A stretch of DNA of 64,000 nt from NCBI GenBank assembly GCA_038030265.1, contig CM075941.1, forward strand, positions 14,880,001 to 14,944,000, in the 5' to 3' direction. The notes beneath the pieces are model-generated. The model had not been told where the DNA came from, searched no databases, and saw nothing but the letters and a program-made list of their open reading frames with translations. The stretch comes from Corythucha ciliata. Its lineage: Eukaryota; Arthropoda; Insecta; Hemiptera; Tingidae. The translations under genes and the position numbers were made by a program. Below are positions 46,890 through 59,117 of this stretch, piece by piece (the first letter of the stretch is position 1; each line of letters starts with the position of its first letter).

Positions 46890-47780
46890 TGAGTGTGTGT
46901 GTTTTGTTTTTAATAGCGTAAGTGGGAAAAAGGAGTAGTAATCCTACTCCTATCCTAGGTGGGTTTGAGAGGAAAGTTTACCCTGCCATCCTCGTCACAC
47001 AGGCATAAAACCGCCCCTAGGTCATAAATAGCCCACTTTCAAGGTCAAACAGTCAATCATTGGCAGTTTTTTGAGGAACTATTGACACAAAAATTGGTTG
47101 TTTCACAGAGCAAAACGGCCAAACACGCAAAATTGGTTTCCGAGGAGCCGCAGACCCGCGGAAATTAAGGCAACAACGTTATTTTTAGAAGCTGAACTTA
47201 CAAAATTGGCTTTTATAAATAAAAATAACCAAACCCCCAAATAACTAAACGGTGTCATCACGGCAGTTGGCTTTTGTGAGAGGGAGTACAGTGGAGCCCG
47301 GCTACCTAATGTCCAGTCGAATTTTTGAAAGTGTCAGCGCAGAGAAATTGTTATTTTTAGGAACCGAACCCGCGAAATTAGCTTTTTTTACGAGCAAAAC
47401 ATGAAAAATAGTTGAAGTATTGATCAATGAAAGAGTCAAAACCGTGAAATTGACGGGATTGTGGTATCAAAACCCACGAAATTGGCTGTTTTTATAGGTG
47501 GGCCGACCCGCTAAATTAACTTTTAGAACGTGCTTGGACCGCAAACGTCGATTTTGAAAGATCCAAATCCGTGAATTTGATTTTTGAAAGAGCGAATACT
47601 CTGAGACTATAGTTCTTAAAAGAGTCGGGCTGTGTTCCTTGGACGCTGGATCTGTTGGTTTTTGTGACCGCCTTTTAGTTTTGTTCTTATTACTTATGTC
47701 TCGAACTAAAGAAATAGATTTTTTTTTTTAGATGTCCAATCCGCGAAATCATGTGCTGAAAGAGCCTAATTAACGATTTT
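46585..47780 (+). repeat. Family D array
   Basis: Units with GCGAAATTGGTTTT and GAAAGAGC words, period about 30 bp. It is broken by a T33 tract (46856-46888) and an unrelated 150-bp piece after it. Confidence 0.7.
46856..46888 (+). repeat. T33 homopolymer
   Basis: The longest mononucleotide run of the window, inside a family D array. On the - strand it could be the poly(A) tail of a retrocopy, but nothing upstream on that strand supports this. Confidence 0.8.
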
Positions 47781-50447
47781 CAACTCGACAGTAGATTGCT
47801 CAATGAAGCAACCACCACCCCTCCTTATAGCACCAACCACTACATGTCATTTTATCAGATGATGCGACCAAGAGCTTTCTAGGATTATCCCTTGTTCACA
47901 ACTTTTTTTGTTGTTATTCGTAGGTAATTAAAAGAACAATAATTAACGTGTTGATAGGATACATCTGTTTCAATTACTGACAGGGAGGAATAAGAATGTA
48001 AAAAAAAAAGACCAGCAATGGCACTGTTGATGAGGGGGGGGGGGGTAACGCTACTAGCAGCTCTGACAGCTTCTTAAAGGATTACTCCGTCTTGATCCAT
48101 TGACAGCTCCTTGTCATTCCACTTTTTTGGGCTTGCTTCTCACTTTTTTTTTTTATTAGATCTGAGACGGAGAGTTAAAATTTGTTTTCATTTTAAGTTC
48201 CGAAAGCTTAAATAAGAGAGAGGAAAGGTCAAGGGCACGTATCGGCCTAGTTATTGTCCGTATTACTGACATCAGCAGGCCTCTGTACTTAATGCGATTG
48301 TGCAAGTTTAAAGACATGAAAATATGTAAGTAATAAAAGAGGTTGTGTTGTACATTTCCGAGGTCAGGAAGTCAGGGATATAGCACCCCCCCCCCCCCAG
48401 CGTAACCAGGCTCCTTGTCAGGTCTCAAGAAGGAAACAAAAGAAGGCTTGAAGAAATATCGAATCACAGAACTCTTTTATGAGAAATAAAGTGACCCAAC
48501 GTGAGATGAAAATCATACCGCGAACTAAAAGAGACATCAAAGAAACAGTCTTGGCTCATGAAAATGTTTCCAAGCCAAACAGGAGTAACGTTATCTCTCC
48601 CTTCGCTTAAAAAAATTATTACTTTCCGAGCTTTCCATTAACCCGGTCATTCGAAAAATTCCTACCGTCTTAGCGCCACGTACCCACCCACCACCTCACG
48701 GTAACTCTTTCTCTCTCTCTCACACACACACACACCAAGAACTTTTAAGCTACAATTTGCGGCTACTTAGAGAGATGGGGACAACTTGGTCGTCGGTCGA
48801 GAAAGGAATTTAAACGACCTCCCCCCCCCCTCGCTCTCTAACTGCAGCACGTCTTTTTACCGCCCGTATATCGCCAGAGAGATAAACAATAGCGCGGAAT
48901 GGGATGAGTGTGTCAAAGGGATGGGGGGGGGGATAAAGATGTTTAAAAAACAAAATATCAAGAAGGGAACTTTTCAAATTCGTTACTTGCGTTTCATTCT
49001 CTACTGTTATATTTTAGTTGTTTTCAAAAGGGACACAGTCTTCGAAGGAAACGCATGCATGACCGCTCATTGAAACAATTAACCCGAAAAAAAAGGTTGC
49101 GTGTTCCAATGCGTCATAACCGTCTTTACGGAGAACCCCCACCCCACCACCATACGTATCTAAAATGTTATTGACACGAGAGCACCCGGTTCCGTACATA
49201 CTTTATAAGTATGGAAAAGAGAAAAACGAAAGGGGTAATGCCTATGGGAAGGAAATTGATGGCGTGATGGTGGGAAGAGGGCTAATGACTAATAATTTTA
49301 GCCGCTGAGCACGTTGAAGAAACGCTTTTGTACCGAGAATGTCACTCTGTGAAAGCACCAAGGTGCTTATAAATAGAAGAAATTGGCCTAAAATACTATA
49401 GGAAAACTCCAGTTGATTAAAAAATGTAATTAATCATCGAGCTATGTAAACTGTCGGTCCTGAGCTGTCTATTTCTATACACATACAGTCACGAAGCATG
49501 ACTCCGCGATATTAATTTTTTCTTTGACCTTTTCTCTCACTCTCTTGTTTCCCAAAATTAACAATTTGATTATCTCGTGCCACACTTCCCCCAACCAATC
49601 AATTTACAGCTTCTGTAGACTGTTAATCACAAATTATAAAACAAGAAGTCTAATAATCAAAACGATCGAGTTCTTAGAAGCCACTGTGTATACACGTAAT
49701 AAAAAAAGAAGAACGACGTGATAAATTGACACGAAGACACGGTTATTAGTACGACAATTACACTCAAGAAAATAATGAAGCAAATTGGTATCAACTCCTC
49801 CAGTGGCTTACGCAACCAAAACAATCAGATATGAGGGAGCGAATGAGTGGAGGAGAGAAAAAAAAATCTCATAGAAATGCCAGAGAGATTGATAACCCAT
49901 TCAATGGGAACATTTGTCTACGTCTCGGCAAAGAATATGACACAGTTGAGAAGTGACCAAACGCCTTATACTTTAATAGATATATCTCTATAGTAATATA
50001 ATGGATACGGGGCGCGCAATTACCATAAAGCAATTTATTTGTCATCTTTTTTTTTTGTGTGCATGTGGCATTATAAAAAATGAAAAATCATATCATAGAA
50101 ATCCTCGGGAGACTAGAGAGCACTCCCGATTCTACCCACAACCCATCAGCAGTGAAAACGGAGGAGGCTATCACACAGGCTGTGCCGGATTGAACACCTA
50201 AACAAAGCAATGCAGACTTTTGTTGCTATAAGACAGTCATAATTGATGAATTTTTTGTTTGTATCAAGTTATTTCGGTCAATTCTGTCCTGCACGAATCG
50301 AACCGCTCGGTCCTCCTATACGGCCCACAGCAACCGCGGTGATGGTGCCGAGAACGGAATATGAGATGTTTGTTCTTATCTACGTTTTGTGCTCAGTTAC
50401 ATTATTTTGTTGTTCTTTAATTAGGCACTGCGAAATTTCAATACTTA
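47781..50447 (+). other. Unique, array-free stretch
   Basis: Contains G or C runs of 10-13 bases at 48034, 48386, 48821, 48922 and 50448, and a CT/CA microsatellite near 48706-48735. No supported gene, RNA or mobile element. Confidence 0.5.
48706..48736 (+). repeat. CT/CA compound microsatellite
   Basis: A run of CT dinucleotides passes directly into CA dinucleotides. Confidence 0.8.
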
Positions 50448-50458
50448 CCCCCCCCCCC

Positions 50459-51283
50459 AATTTCGCTAACTAAAAAACATCAACTCACGGATTTGATTCG
50501 CGGAAGCCGTAGAGCTTCAGTACCTGAAAAATAGTTAATTTTGTGGAGTTACCTAATTCAACAATTAATTTTGCAGATTTTTCATACCAAAAAGTCAATT
50601 TCCTCTCGTTCAACTCTCTGAAAACCTAATTTCGGCGTGATAAGTAACGATTTCAGTCCAGTATTGAAGATTTCACGCAAAAATTAGTGGGTTTAAAAGT
50701 GAAAATTTCGACAGAGTTTTCAAGGCAGAGTCCTGAGTTTTAACGTAAAATCATATTTTTGGGAAAAACTGGCTTGAAATTACATGAAAATCGACAACCC
50801 ACACCCCTATGATCCCAAATCCTTTGAAAATCCACGTTTTCCCCAAAAATATGATTTTACGTTAAAACTGAGGACTCTGCCTTGAAAACTCTGTCGAAAT
50901 TTTCACTTTTAAAACCACTAATTTTTTTTTAGGGTGAAATCGACAGTATTGGGTTGGAAAACTTCCGTTTTGTGGTAAAATTTTCATTATTAAGGAAAAA
51001 GTGACAAGAGTATATGGGTGAAATCTTCGCAGTTTTGATATAATACGTCACGTTTGGCGTGAAATCTTCAATACTGGACTGAAATCGTTACTTATCACGC
51101 CGAAATTATAGGTTTTCAGTGAGTTGAACGAGAGGAAATTGACTTTTTGGTATGAAAAATCTGCAAAATTAATTGTTGAATTAGGCAACTCCACAAAATT
51201 AACTATTTTTCAGCTACTGAAACTCCACGGCTTCCGCGAATCAAATCCGTGAGTTGATGTTTTTCAGTTAGCGAAATTTCTGC
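50459..51283. repeat. Large imperfect palindrome, arms about 300 and 430 bp
   Basis: The left arm (50459-50762) and right arm (50838-51283) are reverse complements at very high identity around a spacer of about 75 bp. The right arm carries about 125 bp of extra family B units (about 50935-51060) absent from the left arm, where the junction reads CACGCAAAAATTAGTGG. The outer half is the D-type block shared with 15160-15340. The transcript of either strand would fold into a long hairpin. Confidence 0.85.
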
Positions 51284-51537
51284 AGTTGGTTTTGATTAAG
51301 CCAAAAGCGCAAAAATGTTTTTTGAGGGCGAAATGCGCGAAGTTGTTTGTTTATAAATTAAAAATGTTGTTAATAAATTCGCAAAATTGAGGTTTTGATG
51401 TTATAAACATCAGAAATTTGTCTTTTAGTTTACGTTAGATTTACGATAGATAATGTATTTTTAGGGCGCAAAAATCCTCGAATTTGTTTTTTTTTACTGA
51501 GCGCAATTCGAAAAAAATTTTTTTTTCGTAAGTGTGA
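51283..51537 (+). repeat. Short family D array
   Basis: Roughly eight diverged units with GAAATT and TTTTTGA motifs between the palindrome and the CAG terminus at 51538. It includes two T-rich tracts. Confidence 0.5.
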
Positions 51538-53496
51538 CAGTGGCGTTGGTAGGAATTTGTCCTGGGGGGGAGGATCAGATTGAAACCCCGTAAGGGTGAG
51601 GGAAAGGGGTAATTTCATATTTTAGTCAACATTCCACCCAGCCAGCACGCACTCTTTGAATCTGGACATCTTGCTGGCCTCATCATAGCCTCAACCTCTC
51701 AGTTAGGGGCGATTTTTGGACTCTACCCGCAAATTAGCGCTTTTCTCAATTTTGGCCGAGTGTATCGTTCTTCTCAATTTCAGCCGCATATCAGCGGTTT
51801 TGCCCCACCCCCTCCCATAGCCATGAATTTGCGCATTTTCTCAACTTTAGCAGCAAAGTATCGTTTTTATCCCGTGAGCGATGTTTCTTAATTAACCACG
51901 AGTTTTGGCGTTTTCCTCAATTTTAGCACCATATTAACGATTTTTATTTTTTTTTTTTTACTTGGGGGTTAGCACTTTTCTCAGTTTTAGCTGAAAATTA
52001 ACGTTTTTCTCAAGTGTTTTCCTCAATATTAGCCGCAAAATAGGGGGACTTTTCACGAATTAGGATTTTTTTGGTTCACCATACGCAATGCATGAGCGAT
52101 TTTTCTCAGTTTACTCGCGAATTAGTAATTTCTTCACCTATTGCCATGAATTGGCGCTTTTTTTCAATGTCAGCCTGAAAAGTTGCCTTCAGAATCCGGA
52201 AATTAGCGCTTTTTTAAAATTGTAACGGCGACGCGTCGTAGCGTTTCAAAACCTGTGAATTCGCGAGATTTCTCAATTTCAGTCACAATTTGGCGTTTGG
52301 CGCAATTTTAGCTGTAAATTGGCGAGTTTTTTCATTTTTAGCCGCGAATTAGCAATTTTCTCAATTTTTAGGGTTTAAAATGAACCTTTCTCTTAATTTT
52401 GACCAGGCTGATTATTTTATTTTCTAAACATTACCCGCAAATTAGCGGTTTTTCTCATTTTACCACCGCATTAGCAATTTCACATAACTTTTATTGGAAT
52501 AGATTACTGCTTCACGGCAGTTCTAGCCGTGAATTAGCTTATTTTTAAACATTATACTATAGCCATGCATGAATTAGCCATTTTTCTGAATTTTAGTCAC
52601 AAAAATGTCTTCAGAAGGTGCGAATTTAAATTATAAACTTCCAATTTAAACTATAAATTTTCAAACCAAAAAATGTACATCTATCTATCCATTTCTGTCA
52701 AAAAAAAACATCATTTTTAAAGTATAAATTTCACGACAAATTCGAGAATTAGTGATGCTTCTTAATTTTAGCATTGAATTTTCGCTTTTTATAAATTTTA
52801 GCAGCGTGGTAGCGTTTTCAACCCGTGCATTACCTACCGAGTTTTGTCAATTTTTGCCAAGAATTGGCGTTTGACTCAATTTAAGCTGCAAATTAGCATT
52901 TTTTCCCCATTTTTAACTGAGAATTAGCACTTTTACCCAATTTGAACTGAAAATAAACGTTTTTCCTAATTTTGGCTGTGCTTATTGGTGATTTTTTTAA
53001 TTTTTGCCACGAATTAGTGATTTTCTTCATTTTGTATCCACGAATTAACGTTTTTCCACAACATTATATCTGCAAATTAGCGATGTTTCCCAATTTCAGC
53101 TGTGAAATAGCGTTTTGTGCTAATTTTGCGGCCATTCAGCATCCTATTCCCTTTTTCATACGCGAATCGGCGATTTTACGCCATTTCAGTGTGAATTTGC
53201 CAGTCCAATTTAACTCGAAAGCGTCTTTTATTTGTCAATTTTATAGCGTGTTTTCTCAACTTTAACCGCAGGGTTTGCCAAAATACAACACTTTTGCGTC
53301 GGTTTCCACAATTTATTCGAAGAATGGCCTCCATGTACCGCGAATAAGCGATTTTTTCCTTAATATCAGTCTGGAAGTTGCATCGCGAGCCCATGAATCA
53401 GCGCTTTTTAGCAGCTATAGCCACGAATATTACCGATATTTGTCTGATAGAGGGTCCAGGGTGAACCCCCCTCCCCCGTACCTCAGTACACTACTG
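51538..53496 (+). mobile_element. Array-bearing DNA transposon-like unit, 2.0 kb
   Basis: The left end starts CAGTGGCGTTGGTAGG (51538) and runs into a G-rich tract. The right end, read on the - strand from 53496, starts CAGTAGTGTACTGAGG and also runs into G-rich sequence. Nearly all the body between 51700 and 53440 is a reverse family A array. No coding capacity and no clear target duplication are visible. Confidence 0.4.
51700..53440 (-). repeat. Family A array, reverse orientation
   Basis: Long run of diverged 29-bp units seen on the + strand as TTTTTCTCAATTTTAGCC followed by GCGAATTAGCG. It fills the 51538-53496 unit. Reading frames in it are by-products of the repeat. Confidence 0.8.
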
Positions 53497-53498
53497 CG

Positions 53499-53718
53499 TT
53501 GGGTCTGAAGTCCAAGGAAAAAGCTGGACGTACTCGGACCTTTTCGGGCTGCTTTAAGTCCAGAAAATCTGCTAAACCTAACTTCAACGTGAAACGCTCA
53601 TTTTTGGTGATTTTATGGGGCTCTTCGTTATGGTACTAGTGCTCCTTCGTTCGTATACTTGTAGCTTCGAGGGGAAGGGGGATCTATCCCCCAAATCCCC
53701 CCCGTACCTACGCCCCTG
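53499..53718 (+). other. Short unit ending in an inverted CAG terminus
   Basis: The right edge, read inverted from 53718, starts CAGGGGCGTAGGTACGGG and runs into a G-rich tract, like the other CAG-type ends. Its left partner was not found. Confidence 0.35.
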
Positions 53719-53763
53719 AAGTGTGAACGTATCGAAATGTGGCACCGACTCTGAAAGATTTGC

Positions 53764-54030
53764 ACATCCGATGGTCTAGTGGTGGGCAACTGCCCCACTA
53801 AGTCTTCGCTTTAGAGTCTTCTTGAATCCCTCTGGCCACGACCACTTGGTTCAACTCCAAGAAGACCGGGATCCGAAAATACGCAACGCAACAATCGACA
53901 GCTCAAGAAAGTGCTTCGATGCCTATGTAGACTTCACTGGCCGGTTCTGGAATGGATAAAATTGGCCGAAATTGACGTAACGCGGATCGAACGCGCAGAC
54001 GTAATGCGCGCCGCTTTAGATCGGGTTCTA
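53764..54030 (+). mobile_element. SINE-like unit with tRNA-derived head
   Basis: A textbook A box TGGTCTAGTGG (53772-53782) is followed by a B box GGTTCAACTCC (53848-53858) inside a perfect T arm: stem CTTGG/CCAAG with 7-base loop TTCAACT (53845-53861). The gap between boxes is longer than in a normal tRNA and no acceptor stem closes, which fits a SINE head. The body up to about 54030 is unrelated to the tandem families. The 3' end and copy number are unknown. Confidence 0.6.
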
Positions 54031-54260
54031 AAAGGCAATTTCGCGGGACACTTAAAAAAGCCAATTTCGCAGGATTAGCCCCCTGAAATCCCGTTTATGC
54101 TGGTCTTGCTCCTTGCGCGGGCCTGGTGGTTCTTGAAAAAACACGCACACAATTTCTAGGGTTAGTCCTTTACAAAAAGAATGGGCTGGCTTTTCATTCA
54201 AATGACGTAGTTTTGGCTCATTAAAAAACCAAATTTCGTGTGAACTTTGCCGTTTCAAGA
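54030..54260 (+). repeat. Short family D-like array
   Basis: A few units with CAATTTCGCGGGA and CCAAATTTCGTG words directly after the SINE-like unit. Confidence 0.45.
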
Positions 54261-54279
54261 ATCAATTTATTTCTACCCC

Positions 54280-57210
54280 TGGAATTTACGCTTGTATACT
54301 CCATCCCCCCTTCCTAGACTCATCAACCCGTGATTTTGAGGCTTCCCCGGCATGGCGGCGGCATGAGGTCTTCACCCTTTGCGTCTCTGCTAACCCTTTT
54401 AATGACCCAAGACCCATTACTCACGCTACAAACTACCAAATTTCTTCATTCAGCAGAGTTTTGTCGACATTAATTTGGCGCAAAAACGGTGCTTTTGCCC
54501 CCCCCCCCCCCGTGCCATTCTTTACCACGAATCCACGGGGTGAGTCTTCAAACGGTGAAGTTTCCTTCCTTTTTTTTTAAAAAAATCCCAGCCGAGCTTC
54601 CAACACCACGCCTCCAATCGCGAGCTAAAATCAGGTGAGAGGCATCACTGACACTAAGAACCGAAATTTAAAAGACGGTAGTGATATTTTGACGCGTTTC
54701 TTTTTATTTAGACAGACACGCAGGTAAAATTATGGCGTCGACCCACTTTAAAAATGTCAAGACTGCACATCGTGTTTTGAGTGTAGGGGGAACTCGGAAA
54801 CGTTTTCGATTTTTTTTTTTTTTTTTTGCCCAGCACAACCCTCCCCCCCCTCTTCAGTTCTGTGTAAATCCATTGAAGCGTTTTAATCCTAATTTGTATA
54901 ACCAAATTCAATTGATTAAAAAACACCATCTTCTGACATGTTTCAAAACTTTAAAGATTGTCAAGAACCATTAGAATATTCACTGAATCGGAAACGCTTG
55001 TTATTTTCTCTCCCATTTTTTTTTAAAGCTCCACAGGGGCGTTATACCTTGTTTGACATGAAAATTCACACCTGAAAGGTATGTCATCCTCCCCTCACCA
55101 CTGTTCTTCCTCATTCTCCTAATTTCTTGACAGGGTTACACCCTCGGTGAATCGATTAGTTCCAAAAGGCCTTCTCAGTAGTGGTGTGAAGAGCTGTGTT
55201 GATCAATCGAAGTGATGTCGTCCTGCGGTGGTTGTTTGGTGCGGCGGGGGGGGGGGTATAAGGTGCAACGTCCTCCAAAGAGACAGGAAAGTGACCAAAA
55301 AACTATAATTTTCATAAGTTGGTCGAAGAATACTGTTTGAATTTACAGTTAATTGAAGATAGAGCCCACGTTGTCATTTTGTGGATTCACAGAAGTGAAT
55401 ATTATCGTTTATAATGGTCTTTTCCTCTTTTTAAACCGCGCTTTTTTTATTCGCATTCTTTGCGACCACTTTTCTCAGCAGTAAGACGGTTTTTTGAAGT
55501 GTCATTCAACGAAAATAATAAGAGAAGAAGAAGACTCTGTGGGATTTCCATTGTGTGAAGTGTTGTCCACCTCTGAGGAAAAAAGAAACGTTTGAATAAT
55601 ATCGGAATATAAAACTTTATTCTTTTGTTTTCGATTAATGCAGAAAACAAGTGAAAGTCAGCTAATCTTTTTCAATAGGAGCTTCCAGGAGTGATGACTT
55701 CAATGTACTCCTATCTGTAAAAACTAGAAAGATATTATATATATATATATATTTCTGGGAGACTTCACCGGAAAGTTTATAATGCACCCCCCTTCCACCC
55801 ACCCCATCACTTCATTTCTTTTTCCTCAAGTTCCCTCCTCTGTCCAATAAGACAACCCACCTTGTCAAACTGGCTCATCATCTCCGCGGCGGGATCATTT
55901 TTTACCCCGCGCCTAGCCGTTGTCTCCCCTTCTGGAGATCATCATAATAATTATCGCTGACTAACCAGAAAAATATAACCGGAGTCTTCTACAAGCTAAT
56001 TATTGTGGGGCATATACTGTGATGGGCAGGGTGGGGTTTAGATAGTGTCGTCACCAGATTTAGGTTAGTGAACTTGAAAAATTGGTGGGTGGGTCGGTGA
56101 GGGGGGAGGGGTACAATAAATAACGCTTCGAGTAGAAAAATGTTTTGTTTTTAAAAAAAACCCCGAAACAGGAATGTAAGGGGGTATTATGGGGGAAAAA
56201 ACGAACGCCGAACCCAAGGCATTCTCGGTTCTCTGTCTTCTAAAAACGTAGAATTAGAGGTTCTTTAGGATCTAGTCCAATTGTCGGTTTGAGGGGCTCT
56301 TCTATCGTTTTTTTCTCTTCTTCTTCTTCTCCTTAACCGTGAGCCTTCATAACGCTTCTTTTCCACCTTTCTAACGTCGTTAATACGAGGAATACGGAGG
56401 GAGCCCAGGTAAACACAGTTCGCTGAAGAATGGATTTGTCAGAGGGTTGGTTGGGCGGGGGGGGTAGGGGTAGGAGAAAAGATTCGTTTTCATCGACCTT
56501 TTCTTCCATGTTTAAAAACTTCTTTTCAACGTGGAAAAGTGAGGTCAGTGAGATATAACTCCTTTAGTGACGGTCCCTGAAATTTTGGTGGCTCAAAGTT
56601 GGTCTCGTGCCTATTATAAAAAACAGCCGCAGCTAGGTGGACCCACCCGTCCTTTCACATCATCGAAGAGAGTTTGCTGACGATCGTGAATTGCACGCTG
56701 TCGTGTTTTTATCGCGTGCAGTTTTGCAGGCTGAGTCAGTACGTGGGATCCGTGTATGTTCGACTGAAAGGATGAAGGGGAGGGGGGACACAATGTAAAC
56801 TGGCTCGTAGGTCATTACTTTACATTTCCCTTTCTCGTTAACCTTGTTCACAAATGACTGATCCCTAAGATGATGGGGTAAGAAGAACCTTTTTTTTTTT
56901 TTTTTGTAACGGCGAGTTTCTGAGTGTGAGTAAAACGGAGAGGGGGGTTCTAGTTATATTTACATTACACACACAATGCCTGGTATTTCACTCGATTGAG
57001 CATTCTTCTTGCTGGGCACATACTCGATTCATGGGACCGCGACTTTGGCTACTGGAGGCAACGACACAGTTTCAACGAATTCAGGGCTAGTCATCCTCAC
57101 CAAGGTGAAAGACGCCACCACCCCCCACCTGAATTGCTTTTGTGCCCCGCGTAACTGGGTTTTCTCAAGCCAATCCCGAGAAATTCTGTTTTTCAGGTAG
57201 CCGGATCCTT
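54280..57210 (+). other. Unique, array-free stretch
   Basis: Holds a 14-base C run (54498-54511), an 11-base G run (55246-55256), an AT microsatellite (55734-55752), a T17 tract near 56891 and CTT repeats near 56318. No supported gene or RNA. Ends at the CAG terminus at 57216. Confidence 0.5.
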
Positions 57211-57279
57211 GAAATCAGTGGCGGATCTAGGATTTTATCTTGGGAAGGGTTCTATATACAATAAATACGTTCTTGCGGA

Positions 57280-57645
57280 AAATGCGAATTAACGCGTTTT
57301 TATCGATTTTAGCAGCGAATAATTTCTTAAATCCGATCAATTTTCTATTTTTTCTGAGTTATAGCCATAAATTTGGCTGTACAGAAACCGCGAATTGACG
57401 TTTTTTTCAATTTTAGCCACGTATTAGTAATTTTTTCCAATTTTTGCTGCGATCTTTGCGCTTTTTCTCAATTTTAGTCGCATTTTATTTCTCAATTTTA
57501 GCCGTGAATTAGCGGATTTAACGATTTATCGTTTTTCTACGCTTCACGTTTCAACAGCGAATGACAATGATCGCTTTATGTCCACTTTAGCCTCGAATTT
57601 TCTCGATTTTAACAGCGAATGAGCTTTTTATCTGCATTACAGGAT
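57280..57645 (-). repeat. Family A array, reverse orientation
   Basis: About a dozen diverged units of roughly 29 bp that read on the - strand as the AATTCGCGGCTAAAATTGAG core. It sits just inside the left end of the 57216-59741 unit. Confidence 0.7.
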
Positions 57646-58343
57646 TTAGCCGTAAGCAGAAGCTGATACAGGATTTTGTGTGCTTCGCTATACTAAAAAT
57701 GACTTGACAGGCATTCACATGCCTATAATCGTTCCCCAAAATGGCAATACTGACGATTTCTGCCTTGAGAATGGTGAAACTGACTGACTATTTATGCCCT
57801 AAAAATTTGCAATTAGGCCTCTCTAAAAGTATCCAAAATGACTTCATCACGCGCACTAAAAATGGCTAAACTGACGAGTAGTGCAGCCCTGAAAATATCA
57901 TGATTCCGATCCTGAAAATGGCTAAATCGGCTATTCCCGCACTCAAAGTGGCCAAACTGACTCCAAGCGCGAAAAAATAGCTAAAAACTGACGATCCCCT
58001 CCCTTGAAACATATATGTATACGTAAACAGACGATTCCTGTCCTGAAAGCTGTGAAGTTGACCATTTGCTCACCTTGGCCTTGTCTTTACGGGATTAATT
58101 GCAAGCTAAAAATAGTCAAACTGTTGGATAACCGCTTTAAAAATGGCCACACTGACTTTTACGAGCCCCAACACACAGTGTTTAAACTGACGATTCGGGC
58201 CCTGAACACGCATACCTAAATAAATTATTCCCGCCCTGAAAATGGCAAAATCGACCAGTCTCGCGCCTAAAATGGCCAAACTGGCTATTCTCGCCTTGGT
58301 ACGGCGTTCAATTCGTGCCCTATAAAAGAAAAATCACTGACTA

Positions 58344-58352
58344 TGCGCCCTA
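58344..58352 (+). repeat. Target-site duplication, left copy
   Basis: TGCGCCCTA here is repeated exactly at 59109-59117 on the other side of the LINE fragment. It belongs to a family C repeat unit, so the pre-insertion array can be read by removing the element and one copy. Confidence 0.8.
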
Positions 58353-59108
58353 TTATTATTATTATTATTACTATTATAATGCAGTGGGCCCGCACCCGGC
58401 TTAGCCGAGCCCGAAGCGCTTAAGCCGTTCCCGGCTCATACACCATGCCCTTAGGGTCGGACTCGGAAAAACCTAATGCGGGTCCACAAACCTATCTACG
58501 GCATTCACAAACTGAAGGACTCGGACCCTCTCGGCCCTCGAGAATGTGATGCCTGGCAACCTATCTGTCCCGAAAATGCGGAAACGAGTAGCCGCATACC
58601 TCTCACACTCCCCTACAAAGTGCATAGCCGATTCCTCTTCCAACTCGCAGCCCCGACACATCGGGTCTGCCACCATTCCCATTATGTGGAGGTGCTTACG
58701 TAGCGCATAGTGGCCTGTAAACATCCCCGCAACACTCCGCACGCTGCCTCTACTTAGTGATAGCAGCCACATCGTCACCTCCCTGTCCCATTCCCGAATT
58801 CAAGCCCTCGCTTGCCGACAGGCTGATAGGCTATTCCAACTCCTGGCGGCCTCCCTATCCGCCCAATCCTTTATCTGGGCTCTCCCCATTGTCTTGAAGA
58901 CCGCAATAATCGGTTCAGGTCCCCATTCTTCCTTATTTGCCCCCTGTTTCGCCATTTCATCAGCTTTCTTATTCCCCTCGTATCCCCTGTGTCCAGGGAT
59001 CCACGCGAGGATCACTTCATTACCCATTCCCTGTAACCTTGTGATGCCCCGCCGACAGTCCGCCACCAAGGTCGACTCCACCACCGGCCTGGCCACCGCA
59101 CCCAGGGC
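58353..59108 (-). mobile_element. 5'-truncated non-LTR retrotransposon (RNase H end)
   Basis: Read on the - strand, the fragment keeps the end of an RNase H domain (WIPGHRGYEGNKKADEMAK, with its conserved His and Asp) and then a terminal Cys/His motif, CRGCELEEESAMHFVGEC (C-x2-C-x8-H-x4-C), typical of I, R1 and Jockey-group LINEs. Both parts lie in the same frame, broken by one TGA at 58800-58802. After the final stop (58473-58475) a short 3' UTR ends in an (AAT)n tail, seen as ATT repeats at 58351-58372. The copy is flanked by a direct repeat TGCGCCCTA at 58344-58352 and 59109-59117, a good target-site duplication. It landed inside a family C array. Confidence 0.88.
58473..59096 (-). pseudogene. 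RNase H / zinc-knuckle end of a LINE ORF2, with a nonsense codon
   Basis: This is the coding remnant of the retrotransposon at 58353-59108. The first 98 residues hold the RNase H remainder with PGHRG and KKADEMA motifs. After an in-frame TGA at 58800 the next 109 codons complete the C-terminal CCHC domain and end at a TAG. The reverse transcriptase and endonuclease are missing because of 5' truncation, so the copy cannot move by itself. The single stop and otherwise clean frame suggest a fairly young insertion. Confidence 0.85.
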
Positions 59109-59117
59109 TGCGCCCTA
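59109..59117 (+). repeat. Target-site duplication, right copy
   Basis: Second exact copy of TGCGCCCTA, at the truncated 5' end of the LINE fragment. The family C array resumes right after it. Confidence 0.8.

Noticed and set aside
50283..50303. tRNA T arm on the - strand
   Set aside because: GGTTCGATTCG resembles a B box, but the stem does not pair and no A box was found upstream on that strand.
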